Shown here: piece after piece, positions 51,280 to 61,071 of the stretch
Layout: each line of letters opens with the position of its first letter
How positions within the stretch are numbered: the stretch's first letter is position 1
Source of the DNA: Bacteroidota bacterium
GTDB lineage: Bacteria; Bacteroidota; Bacteroidia; Chitinophagales; Chitinophagaceae
DNA: 64,000 nucleotides
NCBI GenBank assembly: GCA_020161535.1
Contig: JAIUNW010000016.1
Coordinates: forward strand, 1 to 64,000
Direction of reading: 5' to 3'
Notes under the pieces: generated by a model
What the model was told of the DNA's origin: nothing
Database searches by the model: none
What the model saw: the letters and a program-made list of their open reading frames with translations, nothing else
Position numbers and translations under genes: made by a program

Positions 51280-52665
51280 GTGACCATCCGCACTAAAATC
51301 ACCTTGCTATTCACCTTTCTGGTGGCAATATTGCTATTGCTGACCGCCTTCTCTGTTTATTATTTTTCCACCCTGCAACGCGCTGCCAACTTTGAAACAA
51401 GATTGTATGGCCGTTCACACAATGTGGCGCAACTGTTTCGCCTGTTCGGCGATTCCAGCCAGCGAATTCTAACCAGCATTGACTCCAGCAATTCGCAGTT
51501 TTATACCCGCAAATCTGTGCACATCTATAGCAGCAACAACCGGCGACTCTATGTATATAACAGCCGGCCCGAAGATGAGTTCCTGTTATCAGACGAACAG
51601 TTGCGGTATATTATCGGCAAGGGCGAAACGGCTTTTCGACTGGGCGATCGCGATGCTTTTGGCCAGTACGAAAAAAATGCACCTACACCCTTTGTGGTGG
51701 TGGTGGCGGCAGAAGATACCGACGGACAAATATGGCTTACCCACCTGCGCAAGATCCTCATCGGCTCCTGGTTTGCCGGTACCCTGTTGAGCATGGCAAC
51801 GGGTATTTTGTTTAGTCGCCAGTTGGTGCGGCCCATCACCTCCATCATCGAAGAAGTGCAAAATATCAGCACCCATAACCTTAGCCAGCGCATTTATGCG
51901 GGCAGCGGCCAGGACGAATTGTTTCAACTCGCTAACACGTTCAACGACCTCCTCAACCGGATGCAGGAATCTTTCATCACGCAGCGTCGATTTATCTCCA
52001 ACGCTTCGCATGAATTGTCTACACCACTCACGTCGATTTCCTCACAACTGGAAGTGACCTTGCAGAAAAAAAGAGCGGAAGAAGAATACCGCGCAGTATT
52101 GGTCTCGATACAAGAAGATGTGCAGCAGATGCGCCAGCTCACCAAAAGCTTGTTGGAAATTGCGAAAACAGGACACAAGGGCAGCATTGAGCTCGACGAA
52201 GTCAGGTTGGATGAAGTGCTGTTGAAATCGGTTGCTGCGGTGAAAAAACTTTCGGCCGAATACCAGGTAGCGCTTCATTTTGAGGGCTTTCCCGAAGACG
52301 AAAAAGAGTTCATGGTATTCGGAAACGCCGATCTCTTGTTCAGTGTTTTTTCCAATGTTATTGAAAATGGTTGCAAATATTCACCCGACCACAGCAGCTG
52401 GGTATTGCTCCGGTTTTCTGAAACCAATATCCAGGTGGATGTAATCAACAAAGGCAATCCGATTGAACAGGAAGAGATCGAAGAGATCTTTCAGCCTTTT
52501 TACCGCGCGGCCAAAACAAGTCACGAAAAAGGATTTGGACTCGGCCTGGCCCTGGCCCGCCGCATCATCCATATACACAAGGGACAAATTAATGTGTTGT
52601 CTGCTGATACTGAGGTCACCACGTTCCGAATTGAGTTGCCCACCCTCGATTGCTTCCGGATTTAA
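51280..52665 (+). CDS. Sensor histidine kinase
   Basis: A 461-residue membrane kinase starting at GTG 51280. The first helix is about residues 8-30, the second about 157-178, with a periplasmic sensor between them. HAMP (I-T-S-I-I-E-E-V-Q-N) leads to the phospho-acceptor H244 in S-N-A-S-H-E-L-S-T-P-L. The N box is N-V-I-E-N-G-C-K-Y-S and the last ATP motif G-F-G-L-G-L-A-L-A-R. It pairs with the OmpR-type regulator before it. The signal is unknown; such short periplasmic domains often sense metals or envelope stress. Confidence 0.92.
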   Translation: MTIRTKITLLFTFLVAILLLLTAFSVYYFSTLQRAANFETRLYGRSHNVAQLFRLFGDSSQRILTSIDSSNSQFYTRKSVHIYSSNNRRLYVYNSRPEDEFLLSDEQLRYIIGKGETAFRLGDRDAFGQYEKNAPTPFVVVVAAEDTDGQIWLTHLRKILIGSWFAGTLLSMATGILFSRQLVRPITSIIEEVQNISTHNLSQRIYAGSGQDELFQLANTFNDLLNRMQESFITQRRFISNASHELSTPLTSISSQLEVTLQKKRAEEEYRAVLVSIQEDVQQMRQLTKSLLEIAKTGHKGSIELDEVRLDEVLLKSVAAVKKLSAEYQVALHFEGFPEDEKEFMVFGNADLLFSVFSNVIENGCKYSPDHSSWVLLRFSETNIQVDVINKGNPIEQEEIEEIFQPFYRAAKTSHEKGFGLGLALARRIIHIHKGQINVLSADTEVTTFRIELPTLDCFRI

Positions 52666-52694
52666 TTTGCTTTTAACCGCCGTTTGTTGAGTGC

Positions 52695-53495
52695 TTGGCC
52701 AATAGGGCACAAATTTACCGGGTGGAAAGAATCGTTCACCAGATATTGGTTGTGCTCGATGACTTCGATCGTTGTGGAAACCAGTTGACGCAGGCTATCC
52801 AGCTCGCGAATCTGTTGAACAGTGATATCCACTTGTTACATGTATTGCGACCCGGCTGGGCAGCCAACCGACGCCAACAGGCTACCGCGCAACTCCGCGA
52901 AATACAAACCAGGCTGATTCCGCAACTGGGCAAGGGCCATCTATTGCATAGCCAATGCGCTACCACTGATCCGCACAAATTCATTTTGCACTATTGCGAA
53001 CGCTACGTGATTGACCTGGTCATGCTGCAGCAACACCGACCGCGTCCCTGGAGTCGTTTGTTTTTCAAATTGAATATTGAAAAGCTCGCCAAAGAATTGA
53101 GTTGTCCGCTGATCAATATTCCCGCCAGTCACCAGCCCGGTCATTTCAAAAACATTATTCTACCGGTTACTGACCAGTTGCCTTTGCGCAAAATGCATTT
53201 CGCTTCCTTTCTGACCGAGCAACAGGAAGCAACTGTTTTTCTGGTGGGCGAACAAACTTCTCATTTACTCGAAAGAACAAAACAATTGCTGGCAGAGAAC
53301 ACCCAATTATCCATTGCGTTTTTGCCGGCGGATAACAACAATATAGCGCAGGCTTCTCTTCGATATGCGCGCGAACTAGGGGCTGACCTGATTTTGGTGG
53401 AAGCGGGCACCGAAAGTCGCCTGCCTGGTTTTTTGAACAGGTTGTTCGAACGATTTTTATTTTCTGCTTCACCCGTTCCCGTCATGGCGGTGTAA
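52695..53495 (+). CDS. Universal stress protein (tandem domains)
   Basis: A 266-residue soluble protein with two USP-like halves. The first begins I-L-V-V-L-D-D-F and the second I-I-L-P-V-T-D-Q-L-P; strands such as I-H-L-L-H-V-L and A-D-L-I-L-V-E-A-G-T support the fold. The ATP-binding G-x-x-G-x(9)-G-S/T of the USPA group is not clear, so it may be of the non-binding kind. The start is uncertain: TTG 52695 (used here) or GTG 52722. It lies 29 bases after the kinase, and a terminator follows. Confidence 0.75.
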   Translation: MANRAQIYRVERIVHQILVVLDDFDRCGNQLTQAIQLANLLNSDIHLLHVLRPGWAANRRQQATAQLREIQTRLIPQLGKGHLLHSQCATTDPHKFILHYCERYVIDLVMLQQHRPRPWSRLFFKLNIEKLAKELSCPLINIPASHQPGHFKNIILPVTDQLPLRKMHFASFLTEQQEATVFLVGEQTSHLLERTKQLLAENTQLSIAFLPADNNNIAQASLRYARELGADLILVEAGTESRLPGFLNRLFERFLFSASPVPVMAV

Positions 53496-53537
53496 GCAGC
53501 AACAAGATGGTTTTTTGTATGTTGGTTTTTTGGGTAT

Positions 53538-53570
53538 GAGGCAGTCAGCGCAAGACTGCCTCTCTTTTTT
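53538..53570 (+). terminator. Rho-independent terminator after the stress protein gene
   Basis: A perfect nine-pair stem, GAGGCAGTC (53538-53546) with GACTGCCTC (53554-53562), loop AGCGCAA, followed by a T-rich run ending in six T residues (53565-53570). On the minus strand no T-run follows, so it serves the plus-strand operon. Confidence 0.88.
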
Positions 53571-53597
53571 CGCGATACAGCTTTAGGTGAAATAGCT

Positions 53598-54845
53598 TTA
53601 TGCGATATAGCCCAGCAGCAGGCAAATACCTACAATCACGGGCGAAGGCAGTTTCGAATACAACAACAAGGCCCAGGTACCGGCAATCACCATCACATTC
53701 ATAAAGCCATGTTCGGTCCATTCATGCAGCGAAATATCTTTCAACATATACACGCAGGAGGCGATCAAAATACCCACCACGGTTGCGTTGATGCCTTCCA
53801 GGGCTCGAAACACCACCGCATATTTTTTCAGGTTGTTCCAGATCGGGAAAAAGAACAAGACAAGAAACAAGCTGGGCAAAAAAATCGCCACCGCTCCAAT
53901 AATACAACCCGCAACCTGCCAGCCCGTGCCGCGGTCGCTCATGGCAATGCCCCCCATAAATGAGGCAATAGAAAACACGGGGCCAGGTATGGCACGCACC
54001 ATACCTGCGCCGGTATAAAATTCATCGCGGTTTATTTTAACAACATTGGGGTTTTCGCGAACCACTTTATCTGACTCCGGCCTGATCACAAACTGTTCAT
54101 ACATCATCGCCACTAACATTTGTCCGCCGCCAAACACCAGGCTCCCAAAACGATAGGTATTCTCAAACAGGTTGATTGGTCGTCGATTCGGCCAGTCTTG
54201 CTTACGCGCTTGTTCACTGAGCAAACCCGCCAACGCAAAAACCACCAGGAACAACCAGATATTGCTCCATTTAATTTTTTGTGGCTTTTCATGCACTTGC
54301 GGAATTCTTCGATCGCTGAGATTGGTCACAAAGCCACCCACAATAATCAGCAGGGGAATCATCCAGGGTGCTTTGAAAAAAGCAAAAGTGAGTGCCCCGG
54401 TCATGACCATGATTACGCGTGTAATGGTATTGTGAATTGACATCCTAAACGCCATCATCGACGCATAGGCCAGAAAACCGATGGTCATAGGCGCGATATA
54501 CCTAAACAAATTGCTTTTGGCCGACTGGCTGTCGAAATAGCGTACCAGAAAACTCAGGCCACCCATTAATATACAGGCGGGTAAAATCCAAATCAACAAA
54601 GTGAGAACAGCCAACGGTATGCCGCCGCGTTTGTAACCGATTAGCGTCACCACCTGTGTGGAAGATGCGCCGGGCAGCAATTGGCAGAAGGCATTGTATT
54701 CAACCAGTTCCTCCTGGCTGAGGTCGCGCCGGCGATGCACAAATGTTTTCAGCATCATACTAAAATGACCCTGCGGTCCGCCAAAAGCGGTCAGGCTATA
54801 CATCAATACAGCCTTTAAAAACGGAACATGCCGCATGAGGACCAT
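53598..54845 (-). CDS. chrA: Chromate transporter (CHR family)
   Basis: A 415-residue membrane protein with two halves of the CHR type. The first half carries A-F-G-G-P-Q-G-H-F and C-Q-L-L-P-G-A-S-S-T-Q-V; the second carries F-G-G-G-Q-M-L-V-A and G-A-G-M-V-R-A-I-P-G-P-V-F-S. It exports or takes up chromate or a related anion (sulfate competes in some members). Starts at 54845 and 54836 are both possible. It lies 21 bases after addB on the same strand. Confidence 0.88.
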   Translation of the reverse strand: MVLMRHVPFLKAVLMYSLTAFGGPQGHFSMMLKTFVHRRRDLSQEELVEYNAFCQLLPGASSTQVVTLIGYKRGGIPLAVLTLLIWILPACILMGGLSFLVRYFDSQSAKSNLFRYIAPMTIGFLAYASMMAFRMSIHNTITRVIMVMTGALTFAFFKAPWMIPLLIIVGGFVTNLSDRRIPQVHEKPQKIKWSNIWLFLVVFALAGLLSEQARKQDWPNRRPINLFENTYRFGSLVFGGGQMLVAMMYEQFVIRPESDKVVRENPNVVKINRDEFYTGAGMVRAIPGPVFSIASFMGGIAMSDRGTGWQVAGCIIGAVAIFLPSLFLVLFFFPIWNNLKKYAVVFRALEGINATVVGILIASCVYMLKDISLHEWTEHGFMNVMVIAGTWALLLYSKLPSPVIVGICLLLGYIA

Positions 54846-54866
54846 GGCGATAAAATTATTTAATTA

Positions 54867-57737
54867 TTACCGGCTACAGAGTTTATTATAAGCACAATGG
54901 ACACATTTTTCCACCAGGTTGGTTTGGTTGAAAGGTATGGACGGATCGAATATTTCTACAATGACTTCCATCAGTTTTTCCCAAATCGCTGCTTCATACT
55001 GCGCGAAAGCAAGATGGTCTATTTTTTCTGGGGTGCCTGTCTCCTTCAACACAAATTGCCAGGAGAAGTCTTCGGGCGATTTACCCATGGCCCGTACATC
55101 ATAGATACCGGTTTCTACCGAAATTTTTTCCCGCTCCTCCCGCTGCAATACCCAGGCATATACCAGGGTCTGCAAGGCTGCTTTATTGCGTTGGGGGTTC
55201 TCCCGGTCAAACATAGACGCTATCGACTGAATCTTTCTTTCGTCGGCGCCGGTTTTATAGTCGATGATGCGGTACACGCCTTCCTTCCAGTCAATCCGGT
55301 CAACATATCCCCCCAACCAGATCATTTCTTTTTTCCCACTAACGGTGATGGGTACCTGCACCGCGAGCTGCCTTTCCATCGACACCAGTGAAAATGGCGC
55401 GTAGACCTCATCAACCGCCAATACCTTTTTTGCGTAGCTGGCAATAATCTCCCGCAAAACCAGGAAGCTTCCGCTAAACACAAAGGGTTTATCTGTTCCG
55501 GTTAGTACTTCACTGAACGCTTTGTCCAACGCTGTTGGCAGTTGCGCCCGCATGTATTGAATGTCGGCCTTATCGACCTTCTCCCTTTTTTTCTGTGTCA
55601 CCAGATCGGTATACAAATTCTCCAGCACCCGGTGAAAAATGGTACCCACTGTTTTCGCATCGAGCTCGGTCAGAAAAACCTCGGGCTCTTTTATTTCAGC
55701 GAGCTGACTAAAATAGAATTTCAGTCGGCAGTCAAGATAGTTATTGATGGCTGTGGGCGTTAGCTTCTTGTGCACATTGGTAAACCGTTTCAACAAACCC
55801 AACACCGGCTCCGTTTTTTCCACCTGGATGGCTTCTTTCCAATACGCTTTCAATGGAATTGAAACCTGTTTCTTCACCAGGTCCATCTTGGTTTCATAGG
55901 CCAGTTGCGCCAAAAAGCGACTGGGCTCGCCGGTGCTCTGGTCGGTGACCAGGGTATTATAAGTCATCCACGCCCTCGACGACCGCTGCAACAAACGATA
56001 AAACACATACGCAAAAATGCTGTCCTGGTTTTCAAGCACACTTAATTGGTAAGCGCGTCGAATGCTGTCGGGCAAAAAAGTAGGCGCAGCCGACCGCTTT
56101 GGCAAAATGCCGTCGTTCACCTGCAGCAGGATATACTGTTCAAAATCGAGTCCGCGGCTCTCTAACAAACCCATGATCTGGAGCCCTTCCAGCGGTTCGC
56201 CTTCGAGCGGAACCGATAAACTGAAAAGACTCATTTGAATTGTGTCGGCCACGAACCCGATCGACAAGTGCTGACTGAATGTTGACAGCAGTCCTTCCAA
56301 GCGGTTCAGTTGTTGCCAGGCGGCGGTGGCCAGCTGTCGTAGCATGTCTGTTTGTCGCGCTTTATTGCCGGCACCCGACCACCATTGCAACAGGTTCCGG
56401 ATGCCATCGAACAAGGCCATGGGGTCGGTTAGCGGTGTAAAAATTTTTTGCAACAGTGGATCGCCTGTTGCCAGCAAGGCCGATACCGGTATGCGAATAC
56501 TAACTTCTTGCTGTAGCTGCTTGCGCAGCGCCACCGCCGGCTCGTATGCCTGTAACCAGGGATGTTCCAGCAACTGAAACACTGGTTCGTAAAAAACATA
56601 TTTGTTCTGCTGCTGTGCAGCGCCCACTGCATATTTTAAATAGGCCAACACGAGTGGGTAGATCACCGATCGTTTCAACGCATAGCCCATGGTGATATTG
56701 ACCTTTATACCCGGCGGTAACGACTGCAGCACCGGCTCTAATTGGCTTTCATCGGCCAGCAACAGGGCCGTTTTTTCGGGATGCGTTTTCAGGTCTTCAA
56801 TCTCTGCCAATAGTTGTGGCACCAGTCCCGCCTGCGCCGCATCACCCTCCACCATCAACACTTCAATGCGCTTCTTTGATGACCTGATGGTATCGCCTGC
56901 CGCCAGTTCGTTGCCAAAAAGCTGCAGGTTGCGCCTGATGAAGCGTCCCGCCTCCTGCAAGGGGTCATCGATATAATGCAGGTCGGCATCAAAATAAAAC
57001 AAGGCACGACCCGCTTCTTTATAGTTTGTAAAAATTTTTTGCTCCGACTGGTTCAGGGCGTTAAAGCCCACAAAAGCAATATGACTATAGGCCGCATCAA
57101 AATCGGTCTTGTCGTGCTGGCCGGCTGCCAGGGCCCGGTACGCAGTGCCAGTGTCGATCAATCCCTGCTTTGCCAGTTTTTCCGAAAATCGGTTATAGAT
57201 GGCCGGTAGTTTCTCCCAGAGCCGGATGAATTTTTCTTGCTGCCGACTCATCCGGTGAATGGAAAAACTCGACCAGAATCGCTCGAGGTAACGCTGCTGT
57301 TCTTCGGTCAGGTAATCGAGCCCGGCCGAGAGCTCACCCATGGCCCTTAGGTTCGCATATACATCACCGATAGACGCACCGTTGGCTTCCAGTTCAGTAA
57401 AATCATTCAACAGAATTTCGCTGAAATTGAAAAAATCTTCAAAACGGTTGTTATAGGGCTCATTGGCTTCGCTGAATACTTCTTCGTACGCTTCGAAGAG
57501 CAGGAACCGCGACACCAGTTTGTCGGCCGGTAAACGATGGGTGGAAGAAAAGATGAATTCGTGGATCGTCATCATCGGCGGACTCCATATCGGTTCTTCA
57601 ATCAGTTCGCCCAGCCATTTGCGTAAATAAATCGCTGGACGTTTATTCGGAAACACAAATGCCACCCGGCTCAGGTCTTTTCCGAAACGCTTGTATGCAT
57701 GTTCCGCTACCTCATATAAAAAAGCATTTGCCGGCAT
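54867..57737 (-). CDS. addB: AddB-like exonuclease subunit
   Basis: A 956-residue partner of the helicase-nuclease next to it, for double-strand break processing. The N-terminal helicase-like fold starts V-A-F-V-F-P-N-K-R-P but lacks a clear Walker A, as in AddB proteins. The C-terminal PD-(D/E)XK nuclease includes G-G-Y-V-D-R-I-D-W and I-I-D-Y-K-T-G. Four Cys likely hold an iron-sulfur cluster: one in Y-L-D-C-R-L-K and three at 945, 948 and 954. The start overlaps the addA stop by one base. Confidence 0.87.
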   Translation of the reverse strand: MPANAFLYEVAEHAYKRFGKDLSRVAFVFPNKRPAIYLRKWLGELIEEPIWSPPMMTIHEFIFSSTHRLPADKLVSRFLLFEAYEEVFSEANEPYNNRFEDFFNFSEILLNDFTELEANGASIGDVYANLRAMGELSAGLDYLTEEQQRYLERFWSSFSIHRMSRQQEKFIRLWEKLPAIYNRFSEKLAKQGLIDTGTAYRALAAGQHDKTDFDAAYSHIAFVGFNALNQSEQKIFTNYKEAGRALFYFDADLHYIDDPLQEAGRFIRRNLQLFGNELAAGDTIRSSKKRIEVLMVEGDAAQAGLVPQLLAEIEDLKTHPEKTALLLADESQLEPVLQSLPPGIKVNITMGYALKRSVIYPLVLAYLKYAVGAAQQQNKYVFYEPVFQLLEHPWLQAYEPAVALRKQLQQEVSIRIPVSALLATGDPLLQKIFTPLTDPMALFDGIRNLLQWWSGAGNKARQTDMLRQLATAAWQQLNRLEGLLSTFSQHLSIGFVADTIQMSLFSLSVPLEGEPLEGLQIMGLLESRGLDFEQYILLQVNDGILPKRSAAPTFLPDSIRRAYQLSVLENQDSIFAYVFYRLLQRSSRAWMTYNTLVTDQSTGEPSRFLAQLAYETKMDLVKKQVSIPLKAYWKEAIQVEKTEPVLGLLKRFTNVHKKLTPTAINNYLDCRLKFYFSQLAEIKEPEVFLTELDAKTVGTIFHRVLENLYTDLVTQKKREKVDKADIQYMRAQLPTALDKAFSEVLTGTDKPFVFSGSFLVLREIIASYAKKVLAVDEVYAPFSLVSMERQLAVQVPITVSGKKEMIWLGGYVDRIDWKEGVYRIIDYKTGADERKIQSIASMFDRENPQRNKAALQTLVYAWVLQREEREKISVETGIYDVRAMGKSPEDFSWQFVLKETGTPEKIDHLAFAQYEAAIWEKLMEVIVEIFDPSIPFNQTNLVEKCVHCAYNKLCSR

Positions 57738-60700
57738 CAGTTGAATAGGTTTCCTTGTTGACGAGGTAATTGCTGCAAGGGCACCAGGGTTTCCTGCAAG
57801 CCGTAATATAGATATGCCTGTACCGCGGGGAAGCCCATTTGCTCCAGCAGGGCCTTGTATTCTTCCAGTTGCCGGGCATGCGCGGCTGTGGCCATGCGGG
57901 TAAACTTAAAATCGATCAAAATGGTTTCCTCCGCATTGTAAAAAACTTTATCGGGCCGGCGCACTTCGCCGCCTTTTAATAATATCGGTTGCTCGCTGAT
58001 TACTTTGTATTGACCCTTGTACCATTTGGCAAGTGCGGGTTGTTGCAATACTTTTTCCAGCCGCGCTCGCAGGTCCGGTAATTGTTCGTCTGTCAGTAAG
58101 CCCTCGTTGCGCATTGTTTGTAATATGGTATCCATCTCCCGGTGGTGCGGAATGCGTTCCAGCGCCAGGTGCAATAATTTGCCGCGGGTTTGTTCAGGCG
58201 ATGCGGCCGTTTCCAACAACCATTCATCCGGTGCGGGGGCTTCAAGTGCAGCCACGGCAGTGCCCGCGGTTCTCGGCGCCAGGAAGATAGTATTGGTTTC
58301 TTCTTTGTTCTTATGGGCGATAGGTATGTATGGTTGTAGCCAGGCCGAATCAGTAAATGGTATCGCTGCAAAATAATCGGCACTAGGGCTGTTATTATAA
58401 CCCGTAATGGTCGCCAACAGGTTGCCGACGGTGCTGATCTTGTTTGCTTTTGCCGGCGGCTCCGGTGCGTAGATGCGCAGTTGTCGCCTTGCCCGTGTAA
58501 AGGCCACATATAATAAGTTCAGCGCATCCATGATCGATAACAATTGTTCTTCCTGGTAGTCGATCGCGAAGCGGGTTTGCCGCAAGGCCGATGACAGGCG
58601 TATCGGCACCCATTCGAGCGGACCATCATTTTTATATTGACACCAGATATTTCCTTTGTCGTTTTCCAATTCCCAATTGGCAAAGGGCAATAACACCGCA
58701 TCAAAAGCCAGGCCCTTTGCTTTGTGGATGGTCATTACCTGTACTGCCGCACTGCCGCCAACGGAGGGCAAGGCTTTCGAGATAGTATCGTCCTGCCACC
58801 AGTCAAGAAATTCCCTGTAGGTCGACTTTCCGTTTTTGGAAAAACCATTCACCAAATCGCGGAAGTGTAAGAGGAAGGCCTGCTCGGTGGTCCACCGGTC
58901 CAATTCGAAAATGCGGAACAAGATTTCCGTCGCATCGAACAGGGAAGCCCATCGGAGGCTTTCTTCCTGGCGGGTAAAGGCTTCGGGCAGGAAGTTTTTT
59001 GTGTTGTCTTTGTTCAATCGATACAGGGCGGGGTCAGACAAATCCTGCTGCAGCCGAACTGCATTGGCCTGTATCAATTCTGCGCGCGCGAGTTTGTTAT
59101 CGGGGTTGTATAAATAGGCGATCGCGGCCATCAGCAATTGAATAGCCGGTGAGTTATCGAGTTGCAACGCATCGGCCGATAAAATGGGGTATTGGCAACG
59201 CGCTGCTGGTTGTTGCTGGTATTGCAACAGGGTATCGATGATGTACCGGGCTTCGCGGTTGTTGCGAGTAAGCAGCGCGATGCCGCCGGGTTGGATGCCC
59301 TGATCAAGGATCATCGTTTCAATGTCGAGTGCAACTTGCGAGAGCACCGGTTCCTGCCAATCGTTCGACCGGCTGCGTCCGGGGTTGAAAAAGCGGATGG
59401 CTACCGCGCCGCCCGGCAAGGCACTGGCAGGAACAGCCTGTGCGGTTTCCTGGTAGGCATCGGTGATCATGGAGAAATAATGTGTGTCGCGCAGGCGCTG
59501 CAACAGCGCTTCATCTGCCAGGTTCTGCATCTCACTGTTGAACTGTGCCTGCAAAATGGCAGGGGCTGCTGCAAAAAATGCATTGTTGAAAGCGATGATC
59601 TCGGGGGCGCTGCGGTAATTTTCCTGCAGGCTGCCCTCGAAAATTTGTTCGGGGAGATAGCCTTTTTTGGCGCCGGATAAAAGGAGTCGCCAGTCGCCAT
59701 TGCGCCAGCGATAGATGGCTTGTTTTACATCGCCCACCAGCAGGTTGAAATGACCCGATGCAATGGATTGTTCGAGCAGGGGTTTAAAGTTTTCCCACTG
59801 AAAACTACTCGTGTCCTGGAATTCATCCAATAGAAAATGATGAAAACGGTTGCCTGTTTTTTCAAAAATAAACGGCGCATCGTTGTCGCGCGTAAGTTCG
59901 CGCAACAGGCTATGGGTATCACTGATGAGTAGGCTATTGGTTTCCCGGCGATAATCACCCAGTTGATCAGCCAACACCCGCAACAGGTTTAGGTTGTCGA
60001 TGTTTTTGAATACCGCGGTTTGGGTATTGTATTCAACGCTGTTTTCTTCGAAATATCGGATGGCTTCCCGCAGTTTGGCGTTTAGGGTGGGATAGACCGC
60101 TTCTATTTTTTCGCGTACGTTGTTGTTGACCGTTTTGGTGGACCACTGGCTGAGGTTATCGACGGTGCTCATGGTGGTTTGCGTAGGCGCCTCCAGGTTG
60201 CCGTTGGCGAGTTTATTGAAATAGTTGGGAAAGCTCTTGTTGCCGTTTTTGAAATCGGTTATCTCGAGGCCATGCTGTTGAATAATGGCCAGGCCCTCTT
60301 CGCCCAGTGATTGCATCTTATTTTCATACACGGCGCTGGCTTGTTTCAAACCCTGGCGCAATTGGCTGAACACCGCATCGGGGTTTTCTATCTGTCGCAG
60401 GTTTTCTTCAAAAAGGGTAAATCTTTCTTTGAATATTTCATTGGCCAGGTCCAGCATGGTTTTGGAGAAATCCCAACTCTGGCCTGCATCGATTCTTTCT
60501 TCAGCCAGGTCGATCAACCAGCCCAGCAGGTGCTGGTTGCTGTCGATCAGTGAATACATTCTTTCAGCCAGTTCCTGTTTAACCAGGTTGCTGTTGAGTT
60601 GTAATTCATAGCCGGCGTTCAGGCCGATTTCAAAAGCAAAAGCGCGAATGATCTGCTGCACAAAACTATCGATGGTGCCCACCGCAAAGCGGGAGTAGTC

Positions 60701-61000
60701 GTGCAGTATGTGCCGGTAGATTTCATCTGCTTTTTGCTGGAGCAGTGGACCCTGCAATGCCGGGTTTTTTTCGCGAATGATCTGCGCGTATAAACTCTCT
60801 TTTCCTTCGGCCAGGCTTTTCAATTCACCGAGTATCCGGCTCTTCATTTCTTCAGTGGCCTTGTTGGTAAACGTGACCGCCAGTATTTCGCGGTATTTAT
60901 AAGGATGCTCAAATAACAAGAGCAGGTAACGGGAGGCAAGCAAAAAGGTTTTTCCCGAACCGGCGGATGCCCTGTAGATATGAAGCGGCTGATCGTTCAT
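57737..61000 (-). CDS. addA: AddA-like UvrD-family helicase-nuclease
   Basis: A 1087-residue SF1A helicase with C-terminal nuclease-like region. Walker A is A-S-A-G-S-G-K-T (K17), motif II is in L-D-E-F-Q-D-T-S-S, and the later motifs T-I-H-K-A-K-G-L-A-F and Y-V-A-F-T-R-A are present. The C-terminal I-L-I-D-F-K-F-T fits the PD-(D/E)XK strand. The ATG at 61000 is used instead of a TTG 12 bases before it. Together with AddB it resects broken ends and loads recombinase; Chi recognition cannot be judged. Confidence 0.87.
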   Translation of the reverse strand: MNDQPLHIYRASAGSGKTFLLASRYLLLLFEHPYKYREILAVTFTNKATEEMKSRILGELKSLAEGKESLYAQIIREKNPALQGPLLQQKADEIYRHILHDYSRFAVGTIDSFVQQIIRAFAFEIGLNAGYELQLNSNLVKQELAERMYSLIDSNQHLLGWLIDLAEERIDAGQSWDFSKTMLDLANEIFKERFTLFEENLRQIENPDAVFSQLRQGLKQASAVYENKMQSLGEEGLAIIQQHGLEITDFKNGNKSFPNYFNKLANGNLEAPTQTTMSTVDNLSQWSTKTVNNNVREKIEAVYPTLNAKLREAIRYFEENSVEYNTQTAVFKNIDNLNLLRVLADQLGDYRRETNSLLISDTHSLLRELTRDNDAPFIFEKTGNRFHHFLLDEFQDTSSFQWENFKPLLEQSIASGHFNLLVGDVKQAIYRWRNGDWRLLLSGAKKGYLPEQIFEGSLQENYRSAPEIIAFNNAFFAAAPAILQAQFNSEMQNLADEALLQRLRDTHYFSMITDAYQETAQAVPASALPGGAVAIRFFNPGRSRSNDWQEPVLSQVALDIETMILDQGIQPGGIALLTRNNREARYIIDTLLQYQQQPAARCQYPILSADALQLDNSPAIQLLMAAIAYLYNPDNKLARAELIQANAVRLQQDLSDPALYRLNKDNTKNFLPEAFTRQEESLRWASLFDATEILFRIFELDRWTTEQAFLLHFRDLVNGFSKNGKSTYREFLDWWQDDTISKALPSVGGSAAVQVMTIHKAKGLAFDAVLLPFANWELENDKGNIWCQYKNDGPLEWVPIRLSSALRQTRFAIDYQEEQLLSIMDALNLLYVAFTRARRQLRIYAPEPPAKANKISTVGNLLATITGYNNSPSADYFAAIPFTDSAWLQPYIPIAHKNKEETNTIFLAPRTAGTAVAALEAPAPDEWLLETAASPEQTRGKLLHLALERIPHHREMDTILQTMRNEGLLTDEQLPDLRARLEKVLQQPALAKWYKGQYKVISEQPILLKGGEVRRPDKVFYNAEETILIDFKFTRMATAAHARQLEEYKALLEQMGFPAVQAYLYYGLQETLVPLQQLPRQQGNLFN

Positions 61001-61071
61001 TGGAAAAATCAAATTAGCATTTTTACGCAGAATACATCGTCATTGCTTTTCTTTGACGCAGAAACTTTTAC

